Made by a program: the position numbers and the translations under genes. DNA of 64,000 nt. It comes from Bradyrhizobium sp. RD5-C2. GTDB lineage: Bacteria; Pseudomonadota; Alphaproteobacteria; Rhizobiales; Xanthobacteraceae. Of this stretch, positions 42,814-50,899 are shown in pieces. The stretch spans positions 165,466-229,465 of the forward strand of contig NZ_BOVL01000019.1 of NCBI RefSeq assembly GCF_019972155.1, given 5' to 3'. Below the pieces are notes generated by a model that worked only from the letters and a program-made list of their open reading frames with translations, was not told the origin of the DNA and did not search any database. Position 1 is the first letter of the stretch; each line of letters opens with the position of its first letter.

Positions 42814-43053
42814 CTATTCAGCCTTCTTCCGGGAGGCTGGCCTGGTTGGGCGCCGAAAGAATTCGACCGGATCGACCTCCAGCACGTCCGCCAGCTTCCC
42901 GATGATCTCCAGGCCCACCCAGGTCACTGCCCGCTCGACCCGGCTCATGTAGGCCCTGTCCACCCCGGCGTCGTGCGCCAGCTGCTCTTGAGAGAGCTTC
43001 CGATCATGCCGGATGCGTCGGAGGTTGGCCGCAAAAAGTTGGCGCAGGTCCAT
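42814..43053 (-). CDS. XRE-type regulator near the island integrase
   Basis: A 79-residue protein from the ATG at 43053. NLRRIRHDRKLSQEQLAHDAG and DRAYMSRVERAVTWVG form a typical XRE helix-turn-helix, followed by LADVLEVDPVEFFRRP. The type often controls integrases or excision genes on islands. It is divergent from the 43131 gene; the intergenic bases 43054-43130 may hold its operator. Confidence 0.85.
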   Translation of the reverse strand: MDLRQLFAANLRRIRHDRKLSQEQLAHDAGVDRAYMSRVERAVTWVGLEIIGKLADVLEVDPVEFFRRPTRPASRKKAE

Positions 43054-43130
43054 GTACGGACCCAATCGTCTTGTGGTTTAGTAGCCCACGGCTTTAAAGC
43101 CTCAAATCGGGACATGCACCGGGGGTAGAA

Positions 43131-43751
43131 GTGGCTGATACTGAACCAGGTCAAGCTCGCGCGAATGCAGGACTCCAACAAGGCGGCGGTTCTCCGCCGG
43201 GCACCTTACCGCTTGGCGAGGAACACGAGACACCTGCTGCTTCGACCGGCCGGAACGACGTGCGCAGGTTTAGGGTGGCGAGCGAACTCCTGAACTTCCT
43301 TCTCGTTATTTTCTTGTTGCCCGTTGTCGTGGTTGCGGTTCAAAAGGCCTTTTCAAGCAACCTGATTTCCGCTGGGCGCTCAATGCTTGCTCTAACAGAC
43401 CCGCCAAAGATGAAGGTCTGGTGGTCCCGAGACAGCCAAGTCGGCCAGCGACTGCACATACAGTCAAAGGACGATCGAGAATTCACGGTCATCGATCTGG
43501 TGGTCAACAACAAACGGGAATGCACCATCATTGACCAAATGAAAGGGCAAATTCAAAACTCGGGTAACTCTGACGCTAACAAGATCAACTCGCTTGTAGT
43601 CATCATGGCTAAGGCGATGGCTCCCCCGCCCCCTTGGAAGTTCACCCTCGGTGACGAGCACCAGACCGTTTACACCTGCGACCCCATGAAAGTTGACGTC
43701 TACACCGACCAGGGCACCGTGTCCTTCAGGTTCAGAGATGAAGATGACTAG
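43131..43751 (+). CDS. unknown single-span membrane protein
   Basis: A 206-residue protein. The Gly/Pro-rich N-terminal 45 residues are followed by one hydrophobic helix, LLNFLLVIFLLPVVVVAVQKA (about 50-71), and a soluble, beta-rich C-terminal domain with two Cys (RECTIID, YTCDPMK). The topology would place the domain in the periplasm. Not recognised; function unknown. Confidence 0.55.
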   Translation: MADTEPGQARANAGLQQGGGSPPGTLPLGEEHETPAASTGRNDVRRFRVASELLNFLLVIFLLPVVVVAVQKAFSSNLISAGRSMLALTDPPKMKVWWSRDSQVGQRLHIQSKDDREFTVIDLVVNNKRECTIIDQMKGQIQNSGNSDANKINSLVVIMAKAMAPPPPWKFTLGDEHQTVYTCDPMKVDVYTDQGTVSFRFRDEDD

Positions 43752-43836
43752 GGTCGATTGTGCGAGCAGGGCTCATCTCTGACCCTTGTCTTCCCGAGAA
43801 ATCCGCTTGGAGCCGATCCAAATCCGCAGGGCGTTG

Positions 43837-44904
43837 TCAGTTGGGGCGAGACGGAGTGACATGAGACAGGTCGATGGCCGTGGCGAGCGAGACGCGGGGC
43901 GGGCCCCCCTTACCGTCCCAAACGACGACTTGTTCGTCATATCTCAACGGGTCGCGTATGGCAGGATAGACGGCCCTGCCAGGACCATTGCGCAGCCAGA
44001 CCTCGAAGTAGCGACCGTCTCTCTTTTGGTGACGTATTGTCTTGTGCTCCTTCGGCTGTACCAAAAGGGGCGCGACGAAAAGATGCTCGACCAGCACTTT
44101 CAGATGCGACGCCAGTCGCGCTCGGAGCTTGAACATCTCGGGGGCTCCTTCGCGCTGAACGCGTTCGATCAGCTCTCGAACCTCCTCCTTGCTGCGATGA
44201 GTTTGATCTTGGCGCGATACCACCTGCTCTCGCTCGTTTTCGTACGAATGATGGCGTTTCAAAAGTTCAGCCTTCCGCGCTTCTTGCTCCTTTAGCTTGG
44301 CAGTCACGAACTCAATCGAGCCGCCGGTCACCAGAACCGCAAAGGTCTTTTCCATGAGTTGTTCGACCTGAGCCAGTTCGCCCTTGACCGCCGCGATGTC
44401 GGACGCGAGCCTCAACTTCGCGCTTTCTGCCGCTTCGTTCGTCAGTCCGTCCAAATCGACCTCCTCCACGAACGCGAGGAACGAAGTCTCGAAATCTCGA
44501 TACCGCCATCTGATGCCGGGGCACCCCAGCTTGCGCAATGCTCCGTCACAGACCAGATAGGTTCCTCCTTTGCGACCGGCCCCCTTGTTCTCCAGCTTCA
44601 TTGGGGAACGACAGTAGGCGCAGGCAGCCAAGCCGGAAAACAGGTTGGTGAAAGCAGCGCCCTTCCGGCCCTTTCCCGAAATCCTTCGTTCCGATTTTGC
44701 TAACTGGGCTCGGTAGAACAGTGCCTCATCGACAATAGCCGGATAATAGGCCCGGCTCGGTTCGCCATCAGGGACACGCTTTCCATCCACTCTGCGGTGA
44801 GGTTGAAACTCTCCCAGCACAGCACGGTTACAAAGGATCTTTGTGACATACGACGTGTGCCAGCCGTTTGGGCTGTCGAAGGTCGGCACGCCGCGTTGGT
44901 TCAA
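43837..44904 (-). CDS. large serine recombinase, C-terminal part (second frame)
   Basis: The DNA-binding part of the integrase. It starts within the recombinase domain (GVPTFDSPNGWHTSYVTKIL) and holds a zinc ribbon CAYCRSPM...CDG...LGC (about 95-130) and a long coiled coil (about 170-240, AQVEQLMEKTFAVLV and EREQVVSRQDQTHRS). A C-terminal segment rich in Arg follows. It is continuous with the preceding frame only after a +1 shift; the TTG at 44904 is the first possible start. Without the N-terminal nucleophile it cannot recombine on its own. Confidence 0.9.
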   Translation of the reverse strand: MNQRGVPTFDSPNGWHTSYVTKILCNRAVLGEFQPHRRVDGKRVPDGEPSRAYYPAIVDEALFYRAQLAKSERRISGKGRKGAAFTNLFSGLAACAYCRSPMKLENKGAGRKGGTYLVCDGALRKLGCPGIRWRYRDFETSFLAFVEEVDLDGLTNEAAESAKLRLASDIAAVKGELAQVEQLMEKTFAVLVTGGSIEFVTAKLKEQEARKAELLKRHHSYENEREQVVSRQDQTHRSKEEVRELIERVQREGAPEMFKLRARLASHLKVLVEHLFVAPLLVQPKEHKTIRHQKRDGRYFEVWLRNGPGRAVYPAIRDPLRYDEQVVVWDGKGGPPRVSLATAIDLSHVTPSRPN

Positions 44905-45548
44905 GCCGTCGTGATAGAATAGACACCCATTCCCGATGCCGCGTCCTCAAAAATGCCTCGCACTATCTCAACGCGCTCTGGAATCGGCTCATAGCAGGTT
45001 CGGTCCTCCGCCAGCTTCACCCATGCGGGGCACCATTTTGTCATGGGTATCTGGGAAGCGGCGCGCGTCCGCTTGTTTTTCCACGCGGCCCCAATTCGCT
45101 GACTCTTGATCTGTGATTCCTCGTGCGCCCGAGCCATCACCACGAGTGAGTAGATCAGGTCACCAAGGTCGTTGGTACCGGCCGGATACAACCGGCCGTC
45201 AGCCAGCGTAACCACATTAATTCCGCCTTGGATGATGCTGAGAAAGAGGGACTGGGCCTTCAGCAACTCCTGCCGGGTCAGCCGATCGAGCGATTCGACC
45301 AAGAGGAAAGAGCCGGGTTTCACCGCTCCCGACTGAACGGCCTCAAGGAATAGACCCAGCTTTCCACCGCGAACGTTGGCGCCCTTGAAGGCCGACACCC
45401 CAAGATCCTCGTATTGAGCGTCCTCGGCTAATTCCAGCCCATTTGCCTCGGCGTATTCCCTAGAAGCCTTCAGCTGACGACGCTTGCCGTCGCCTTTGAG
45501 CTGCGGTCCTGTAGAGAGCCGCAAGTAAGAGTATGCCCGCCTGTTCAA
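44901..45548 (-). CDS. large serine recombinase, N-terminal catalytic part (first frame)
   Basis: The first 215 residues of a resolvase/invertase-type integrase. The nucleophile Ser lies in YSYLRLSTG (S12), with GVSAFKGAN, ESLDRLTRQE and the long helix (LIYSLVVMARAHEESQIKSQR). The frame ends at TGA in TTA-stop, while the other frame carries on with LNQRGVPTF, so one base is missing at about 44904-44908 relative to family members. It lies 46 bases from the right att site. Either the enzyme is dead, or recoding or a sequencing error restores it. Confidence 0.92.
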   Translation of the reverse strand: MNRRAYSYLRLSTGPQLKGDGKRRQLKASREYAEANGLELAEDAQYEDLGVSAFKGANVRGGKLGLFLEAVQSGAVKPGSFLLVESLDRLTRQELLKAQSLFLSIIQGGINVVTLADGRLYPAGTNDLGDLIYSLVVMARAHEESQIKSQRIGAAWKNKRTRAASQIPMTKWCPAWVKLAEDRTCYEPIPERVEIVRGIFEDAASGMGVYSITTA

Positions 45549-45594
45549 AGAATTAGCCCGCCTCGACCGGATACCGGTCAGCGACCTACCACCA

Positions 45595-45630
45595 TTGGGG
45601 GTTAATTGACAACGCTATTGCAAACGCCGG
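45595..45630. other. right attachment site (attR) of the genomic island
   Basis: TTGGGGGTTAATTGACAACG starts at 45595 and leads through CTATT into the core GCAA (45620-45623), followed by comM sequence ACGCCGG. The half-site is the inverted counterpart of 18383-18409. Joining the right and left half-sites around one core gives an attP of about 52 bp with strong dyad symmetry. Confidence 0.85.
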
Positions 45631-45714
45631 CAGTCCCGGCGCGACCTGCACCTGCACGTCGACCGCACGGGCCTCAATCCCCTCGAATGCGACGGTGGAA
45701 ACCCGCTGGACCAT
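45620..45714 (-). pseudogene. comM: comM (yifB) 5' fragment with native start codon
   Basis: MVQRVSTVAFEGIEARAV then DVQVQVAPGLPAFA is the N-terminus of ComM (32 codons from the ATG at 45714). The island interrupts the Ala-Ile-Val-Gly that continues in the 17738-18386 fragment. Translation runs into the island for about nine codons and stops at TAG. This fixes comM as the attB gene and gives its native orientation. Confidence 0.93.
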
Positions 45715-45820
45715 GCTGCCCCTATCTTCCGCCACCCAAGGTAGCGGAGCGGACTGCCCAGCGCAAGAACATTAAGGGAACATCCGGGGGCGACACGCGC
45801 CGACCCCGGATGCGCCGGCG

Positions 45821-46792
45821 TTACAACGTCATCTGCATCGGTTCCGGATAGTAGTGGAAGCCCTCGCCGGCCTTGGCGACGTGGCCGTAGCCCGGCCAGG
45901 CGAAGTGATAGGACATCACAGGCGTCTTGTTCGCGGCCAGCATCTCAAGGAGCTTGACCCGTGAGTTCGCCGCCTGCTTCGGATCGGTGTCGTAGGAGAA
46001 CTCCATCCGCGGCCGCTCCAAGAGCAGCACCGCGTGATGCGAGAGATCGCCAAGGAAGGCAAAGGACTTGCCGCCCGAGCTCACCATGAAGATGGAGTGA
46101 CCCACGGTGTGGCCGGGCGCTGCGATCGCCGTCACGCCGGGCAGGAATTCCTGGCCGTCCTTGAAGAACACGATGCGGTCGCGCACCGGCAGCAGGTTCT
46201 TGCGCGCGTGCACCACAAAGTCCTTCAACGGACTGCCCATCTTGCCTTCGTCGGTCCAGAAATCGAGATCGCTCTGCGCGATGTAGTATTGCGCATTCGG
46301 GAACAGCGGCTTGTCGTCGGCGCCGACGATGCCGCCGATATGATCGATATGCGCGTGCGACAGCACGACGGCGTCGATGTCCTCCGGCTTGATGCCGGCT
46401 TCCTGCATGCTCTTCTGTTGCCGGCCGGTGGTCGGACCGAACGCCTTCGAGGTGCCCATGCCGGTATCGAACAGGATCAGCCTGTCGCCCATGTTGACGA
46501 TCGGCGAGTTCTGCTCGAGCACGACATTGTCGGGCGAGAGGAAGTTGTCGGAGAGCATCTTCTTCACTTCTTCCTTCGGCACGCCGGTGAAGGTGCCGGA
46601 GGGATCGCCGAGCGGAAGCGGGCCGTCGGAGACGACGGTCACTTCGGCATCGCCGAGAACGAAGCGGTGCCAATAGGGAGTCTGCGTGCCGAGCTTCGGC
46701 GCGCGTGCCTGTGCAGTGCTGCCGAGAAGTGTGCTGGCGCCGAGACCGGCACCGAGCGCGAGCAAGGATCGTCGTGAGACATTGAGCGTCAT
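45821..46792 (-). CDS. Tat-exported MBL-fold hydrolase
   Basis: A 323-residue metallo-beta-lactamase-fold protein. The N-terminus MTLNVSRRSLLALGAGLGAS is a Tat-type signal (SRRSLL). The metal site is SHAHIDHIGG (HxHxDH) at about 146-155, with ligands in APGHTVGHS and LGDLSHH. It resembles quorum-quenching or methyl-parathion-hydrolase-type periplasmic enzymes, without proof of substrate. AGGAAG precedes the ATG at 46792; an upstream in-frame ATG at 46969 gives a poor extension. Confidence 0.85.
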   Translation of the reverse strand: MTLNVSRRSLLALGAGLGASTLLGSTAQARAPKLGTQTPYWHRFVLGDAEVTVVSDGPLPLGDPSGTFTGVPKEEVKKMLSDNFLSPDNVVLEQNSPIVNMGDRLILFDTGMGTSKAFGPTTGRQQKSMQEAGIKPEDIDAVVLSHAHIDHIGGIVGADDKPLFPNAQYYIAQSDLDFWTDEGKMGSPLKDFVVHARKNLLPVRDRIVFFKDGQEFLPGVTAIAAPGHTVGHSIFMVSSGGKSFAFLGDLSHHAVLLLERPRMEFSYDTDPKQAANSRVKLLEMLAANKTPVMSYHFAWPGYGHVAKAGEGFHYYPEPMQMTL

Positions 46793-46981
46793 AACGTCTT
46801 CCTCCACAATTTTTATGATGTTTTCGCGTTGTCGCCCGCGTTGACCCGCCGCTTGACCTGACGCAGGCAAGAGAATGCTGCCCTCGCCCGCGCAAGCTGG
46901 CAAGTAGAATAAGGCGAACGCACACGCGCCCGTACGCTGGCTAAAATTCAGCCAGCCTGTGCGGCGCACAAGGGAGGAGGA

Positions 46982-47929
46982 TTATTTCGCGGCGCGCTTC
47001 TTCTCGATGGTATCCCAGATCATCGCTGCGACATCCGGGCCGTTGAGCCGCTGGATGGCGCGGATGCCGGTCGGCGAGGTCACGTTGATCTCGGTCAGAT
47101 TGCCGTCGATCACGTCGATGCCGACGAACAGCAGGCCGCGTTCGCGCAGCGCAGGTCCGAGCGTGGCGCAGATTTCGCGCTCGCGATCCGAGAGCTCGGT
47201 CGCCTTGGCCGCACCGCCGCGCACCATGTTGGAGCGCAGATCGTCCGCGGCCGGCACGCGGTTGACGGCGCCGGCGAATTCGCCGTCGACCAGGATGATG
47301 CGCTTGTCGCCATGCTTCACCTCGGGGAGGAAGCGCTGGATCACCCACGGCTCCTTGAAGGTGACCGAGAACATGTCGAACAGCGAGCCGAAGTTCATGT
47401 CCTGCGGCATCACACGGAAGACCGCGGCGCCGCCATGGCCGTGCAACGGCTTCATGACGACGGCGCCGTGCTGGTCGCGGAACGCGTTGATCTCGTCGAG
47501 GTCGCGCGAGATCAGGGTCGGCGGCATCAGCTGCGGGAAATTCATCACGAACAGCTTTTCCGGCGCGTTGCGCACGCTGGCCGGATCGTTGACGACCAGG
47601 GTCTTCGGATGGATGCGCTCGAGGAAATGGGTCGAGGTGATGTAGGCGAGGTCGAACGGCGGGTCCTGCCGCAGCAGCACGACGTCGAAGCCATTGAGGG
47701 CCTCTCGCTTCGGCTCGCCCAGCGTGAAGTGATCGCCGACCTCGTCGCGCACGGTGAGCGACTGCACCGGCGCCACCAGCTCCTCGCCGCGCAGCGACAG
47801 CTTGTCGGGCGTGTAGTAGGAAATGCCGTGGCCGCGCTTCTGCGCCTCGAGCAGCAGCGCGAAGGTCGAATCGCCGCGGATGTTGATGCGCGCGATGGGA
47901 TCCATCTGGACGGCGATCTTCAATTTCAT
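46982..47929 (-). CDS. gshB: GshB, glutathione synthetase
   Basis: A 315-residue ATP-grasp enzyme joining gamma-glutamylcysteine and glycine. N-terminal KIAVQMDPIARINIRGDSTF, RQDPPFDLAYI (substrate loop), the ATP-grasp elements VVMKPLHGHGGAAVFR and RFLPEVKHGDKRIIL, and C-terminal INVTSPTGIRAI are all family blocks. Length is normal. In rhizobia gshB is close to comM and yraN, as here, which confirms the right-hand border of the island. Confidence 0.97.
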   Translation of the reverse strand: MKLKIAVQMDPIARINIRGDSTFALLLEAQKRGHGISYYTPDKLSLRGEELVAPVQSLTVRDEVGDHFTLGEPKREALNGFDVVLLRQDPPFDLAYITSTHFLERIHPKTLVVNDPASVRNAPEKLFVMNFPQLMPPTLISRDLDEINAFRDQHGAVVMKPLHGHGGAAVFRVMPQDMNFGSLFDMFSVTFKEPWVIQRFLPEVKHGDKRIILVDGEFAGAVNRVPAADDLRSNMVRGGAAKATELSDREREICATLGPALRERGLLFVGIDVIDGNLTEINVTSPTGIRAIQRLNGPDVAAMIWDTIEKKRAAK

Positions 47930-47959
47930 AAGCGTGTCCCGCGAGGTCTGAGGGTAACT

Positions 47960-48343
47960 TTAAGGGCTTGCGTCGAATGCCGCTAACAGATGGCGCGGCA
48001 GGCTCTTCGGCGCAATCAGCACGGCGTCGAATCTGAGATCAAATTCGGCATGTTCGGGATGCGCCATCAGCCAGGCCTGGGCGGCATTGACGATGCGCTG
48101 CTGCTGGCGCGGCGTCACTGCATAGGCGGCGTCGTCGAGGCTGGCACGGGCCTTGACCTCGACGAAGGCGAGCAGATTGCGCCGCCGCACCACCATGTCG
48201 ATCTCGCCATAGGGGGTGCGGAAGCGCCTCGCCAGGATGCGATAGCCCTTGGCGATCAGAAGCGCCGCGGCGCGGCTTTCGGCCGAGATGCCGGTGCGGA
48301 ACGCGGCGACGCGTTCGGGCGAGGCGCTGTCAGTCTTCGCCAT
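47960..48343 (-). CDS. YraN/UPF0102 family nuclease-like protein
   Basis: A 127-residue protein. The restriction-endonuclease-like core shows ILARRFRTPYGEIDMVVRR and LLAFVEVKARAS (E-x-D...E-V-K), as in UPF0102 proteins similar to Holliday junction resolvases. The function in cells is not settled. I chose the ATG at 48343, which overlaps the 3' end of rsmI by 14 bases; the upstream in-frame start at 48349 would add two residues. Confidence 0.9.
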   Translation of the reverse strand: MAKTDSASPERVAAFRTGISAESRAAALLIAKGYRILARRFRTPYGEIDMVVRRRNLLAFVEVKARASLDDAAYAVTPRQQQRIVNAAQAWLMAHPEHAEFDLRFDAVLIAPKSLPRHLLAAFDASP

Positions 48344-49283
48344 CGCCATCCCCGGTGGTCTTCGCGAGCTCCAGCGCTCGGGCGTAGACCTGGCGGCGCG
48401 GCCGGCCCGACAGCTCGACCGCATGCGCCACCGCATCCTTGACGCTGCCGCGCGCGAGCTGCACGCGCAACAAATCGTCGAGCGCGTCCTGGCCCATCAC
48501 GCCGGCGTCGTCAGGCGGCGGCCCGATGACGAGCACGAACTCGCCGCGCGTCTCCAGCGCGTCGGCGCCTGCCGCAAGCTCGGCGACCGGCGAGCGCTTG
48601 ATCTCTTCGTGCAGCTTGGTCAGCTCGCGGCAGATCGCGGCGTCACGGCCGGCCATGATGGCGGCGAGATCGCGCAGCGTGTCCTGCACCCGGTTGCCGG
48701 ATTCGAACATCACGAGCGTCGCATCGATCCGGGCGAGCTCGGTGAGCCGCGCGCGGCGCGCGTGCTCCTTCGACGGCAAGAAGCCCTCGAAGAAGAACCG
48801 GTCAGTCGGCAGCGCCGCAACCGACAGCGCAGTCAGCACTGACGATGGCCCCGGCACCGCGATGACGGCATGCCCGGCGGCGCAGACGTCGCGCACCAGC
48901 TTGAAGCCGGGATCGGAGATCAGCGGCGTGCCGGCGTCGGAAACCAGTGCGATCGCGGCGCCTTGCGCCAGCCGCTCGAGGATCTTGGGCCGGGCCTGGG
49001 CTGCGTTGTGCTCGTGGTAAAGTGCCAGTTCGGCGGTGATCGCGTAACGCTCGGTCAGCCGACGCGTGATCCTGGTGTCCTCGCAGGCGATGACATCGAC
49101 ACCCGCCAAAGTCTCGAGCGCGCGCAGGGTGACGTCGGCCAGATTGCCGATCGGGGTCGCCACCAGATGGAGCCCTGGCGCGGCCTTTGGTGCCGCGAGC
49201 TGCTGGCCGCCGATCGAAAAGGTTTTGGCCGCAGTGCCCGTCGTGGCATCCGAATGGTGGAGGGAACTGGCTTTTGCGCGCAT
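48330..49283 (-). CDS. rsmI: RsmI, 16S rRNA (cytidine-1402 2'-O)-methyltransferase
   Basis: A 317-residue SAM-dependent tetrapyrrole-methylase-fold enzyme. HLVATPIGNLADVTLRA (about 38-54), CEDTRITRRL, ALVSDAGTPLISDPG (about 114-128), VPGPSSVLTALSVAALP and FFFEGFLPSKE are the family blocks. It methylates the ribosomal decoding centre. Head of the rsmI-yraN-gshB minus-strand group; divergent from the lipoprotein gene at 49506. Confidence 0.96.
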   Translation of the reverse strand: MRAKASSLHHSDATTGTAAKTFSIGGQQLAAPKAAPGLHLVATPIGNLADVTLRALETLAGVDVIACEDTRITRRLTERYAITAELALYHEHNAAQARPKILERLAQGAAIALVSDAGTPLISDPGFKLVRDVCAAGHAVIAVPGPSSVLTALSVAALPTDRFFFEGFLPSKEHARRARLTELARIDATLVMFESGNRVQDTLRDLAAIMAGRDAAICRELTKLHEEIKRSPVAELAAGADALETRGEFVLVIGPPPDDAGVMGQDALDDLLRVQLARGSVKDAVAHAVELSGRPRRQVYARALELAKTTGDGDGED

Positions 49284-49505
49284 AATGCCAATCTAGAGGG
49301 ATGGCAGCGCTTGCGCCACATCCGCAAATGGCGGTGACGGAACGCCGCCTGAGGGGAGGGAAATGGAGGCCGCGGCAACGGCGCCGCAGGGCCATAATCC
49401 TTTTGTTTTAGTTAACTATTCGCCGACAATATGCCTGAATCCACCCGCCTCATCAGAGCTGGATGGAGTCCTGGCCGATCCTGGTCGGTCAAGAGAAGAG
49501 AGACG

Positions 49506-50711
49506 ATGGAAGGCCCGCATCACCGTACGTCCCCGCCGTCGGGCACGACCCGGCGGACCGCGCTTGGCCTGATTGTGGGCGCGCCGCTGCTGACCGCCTG
49601 TTCCGGCATCCAGCAGAGCTTGAGCCAGTTTTCTAGCAGCAACCCCGAAGCTGGGCCTGCCGGTCCGCAGCAGCAGCCGCAGGCGGTCGGCACCGGGCAG
49701 GTCAAGATTGGATTGATTTTGCCGCTGTCCGCGTCCGGCAATGCCGGGCTCGCCGCGCAGTCGATGCGCAACGCCGCCGAAATGGCGCTCGCGGAATTTC
49801 AGAACCCGAACATTCAGCTCCTGATCAAGGACGATGGCGGCAGCCCGCAGGGCGCGGCGCAGGGCACCCAGCAGGCGCTGTCCGAGGGCGCCGAGATCAT
49901 TCTGGGGCCGCTGTTCGCAGGCTCGGTGCCGCCCACCGCGCAACTGACGCGGCCGCGCGGCACCTCGGTGATCGCATTCTCCACCGATTCGAGCGTCGCC
50001 GGGCACGGCGTCTACCTCCTGAGTTTCCTGCCGGAGTCCGACATCAATCGGATCGTCGACTATTCCTCGGGGATCGGAAAACGCTCGTTCGCCGCGATGG
50101 TGCCTGATAACGCCTATGGCAATGTGGTCGAGGCCGCGTTCAAGCAGGCGGTCGGCCGCAAGAACGGCCGCGTCATCGCATTCGAGAAATATGGCGCCGA
50201 TCGCGCGACGCCGGCGCGGACTGTGGCCCAGGCGCTGGGCCAGGCCGACGCGCTGCTGCTCGCCGACGACGGCGATTCGGTGGTCGCTACCGCCGATGCG
50301 CTGACCGCGGCGGGCGCCAATCTGCGCAACATCCAGCTGCTCGGTACCGGGTTGTGGGACAATCCGCGGGTGTTCGCGAGCCCGGTCCTGCAAGGCGGCC
50401 TCTACGCCGCGCCCGATCCGTCAGGTTTCCGCGGCTTCGCCGGCCGCTATCGCGCCAAATTCGGCGGCGAGCCGGTGCGCACCGCAACGCTTGCCTATGA
50501 CGCCGTGGCGCTGATGGCGGCGCTGGCGCGCACCCAAGGCGCGCAGCGCTTTGCGCCGGAGACGCTGACCAATCCATCCGGCTTTGCCGGCATCGACGGC
50601 CTGTTCCGCTTCCGCTCCGACGGCACCAATGAGCGTGGCCTTGCGGTCATGAAGGTGGCTTCGGCTGGAAGCACGCCGGTCGCAGGCTCGCCGAAGAGCT
50701 TTGGCGCCTGA
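49506..50711 (+). CDS. LppC/LpoA-like lipoprotein, penicillin-binding-protein activator
   Basis: About 401 residues from the ATG at 49506. A lipobox LLTACSG follows a Tat-like RRTALGLIVGAP signal, so the mature protein is lipid-anchored in the periplasm. The rest is a type 1 periplasmic-binding fold: VKIGLILPLSASGNAGLAAQ, then the PLFAGSVPP and VIAFSTDSSVAG segments. LpoA homologues activate PBP1A in E. coli; in Rhizobiales the role is inferred from the fold. Divergence from rsmI is conserved in proteobacteria. Confidence 0.85.
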   Translation: MEGPHHRTSPPSGTTRRTALGLIVGAPLLTACSGIQQSLSQFSSSNPEAGPAGPQQQPQAVGTGQVKIGLILPLSASGNAGLAAQSMRNAAEMALAEFQNPNIQLLIKDDGGSPQGAAQGTQQALSEGAEIILGPLFAGSVPPTAQLTRPRGTSVIAFSTDSSVAGHGVYLLSFLPESDINRIVDYSSGIGKRSFAAMVPDNAYGNVVEAAFKQAVGRKNGRVIAFEKYGADRATPARTVAQALGQADALLLADDGDSVVATADALTAAGANLRNIQLLGTGLWDNPRVFASPVLQGGLYAAPDPSGFRGFAGRYRAKFGGEPVRTATLAYDAVALMAALARTQGAQRFAPETLTNPSGFAGIDGLFRFRSDGTNERGLAVMKVASAGSTPVAGSPKSFGA

Positions 50712-50899
50712 TTTTCGTCAGGCGGTCTAGCTGCCCTGTCGAGGCGCCGGTGCCCGCCAGCTACTTTGCATGGGGTTGTTTTCGATATTTTAGCGGCGTT
50801 CGCCTGGAGCGTTTTCGAGCGATACCGGTTCGCGTGAAGAAAACGCGTCAAAATAAGAATCCAGAGCCCCGTTTCGATTCAATCGGAACGGGATAGGCT

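Larger units (their letters stand above)
18383..45623. mobile_element. 27.2-kb serine-recombinase genomic island in the 5' part of comM
   Basis: The boundaries are defined by the comM split: the native sequence ATCGCAAACG is cut so that both ends carry the 4-bp core GCAA and an inverted attP half-site. The right end encodes a large serine recombinase (in two frames) next to its att site, an XRE regulator and small genes. The left end encodes a family A DNA polymerase module. Between lie cargo bounded by 47-bp repeats with a tyrosine recombinase, and defence-like genes. No conjugation genes (relaxase, T4SS) are visible, so it is an integrative element, not a complete ICE. Confidence 0.88.

Noticed and set aside
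18383..45623. Complete integrative conjugative element.
   Set aside because: No relaxase, coupling protein or type IV secretion genes are visible in the island.
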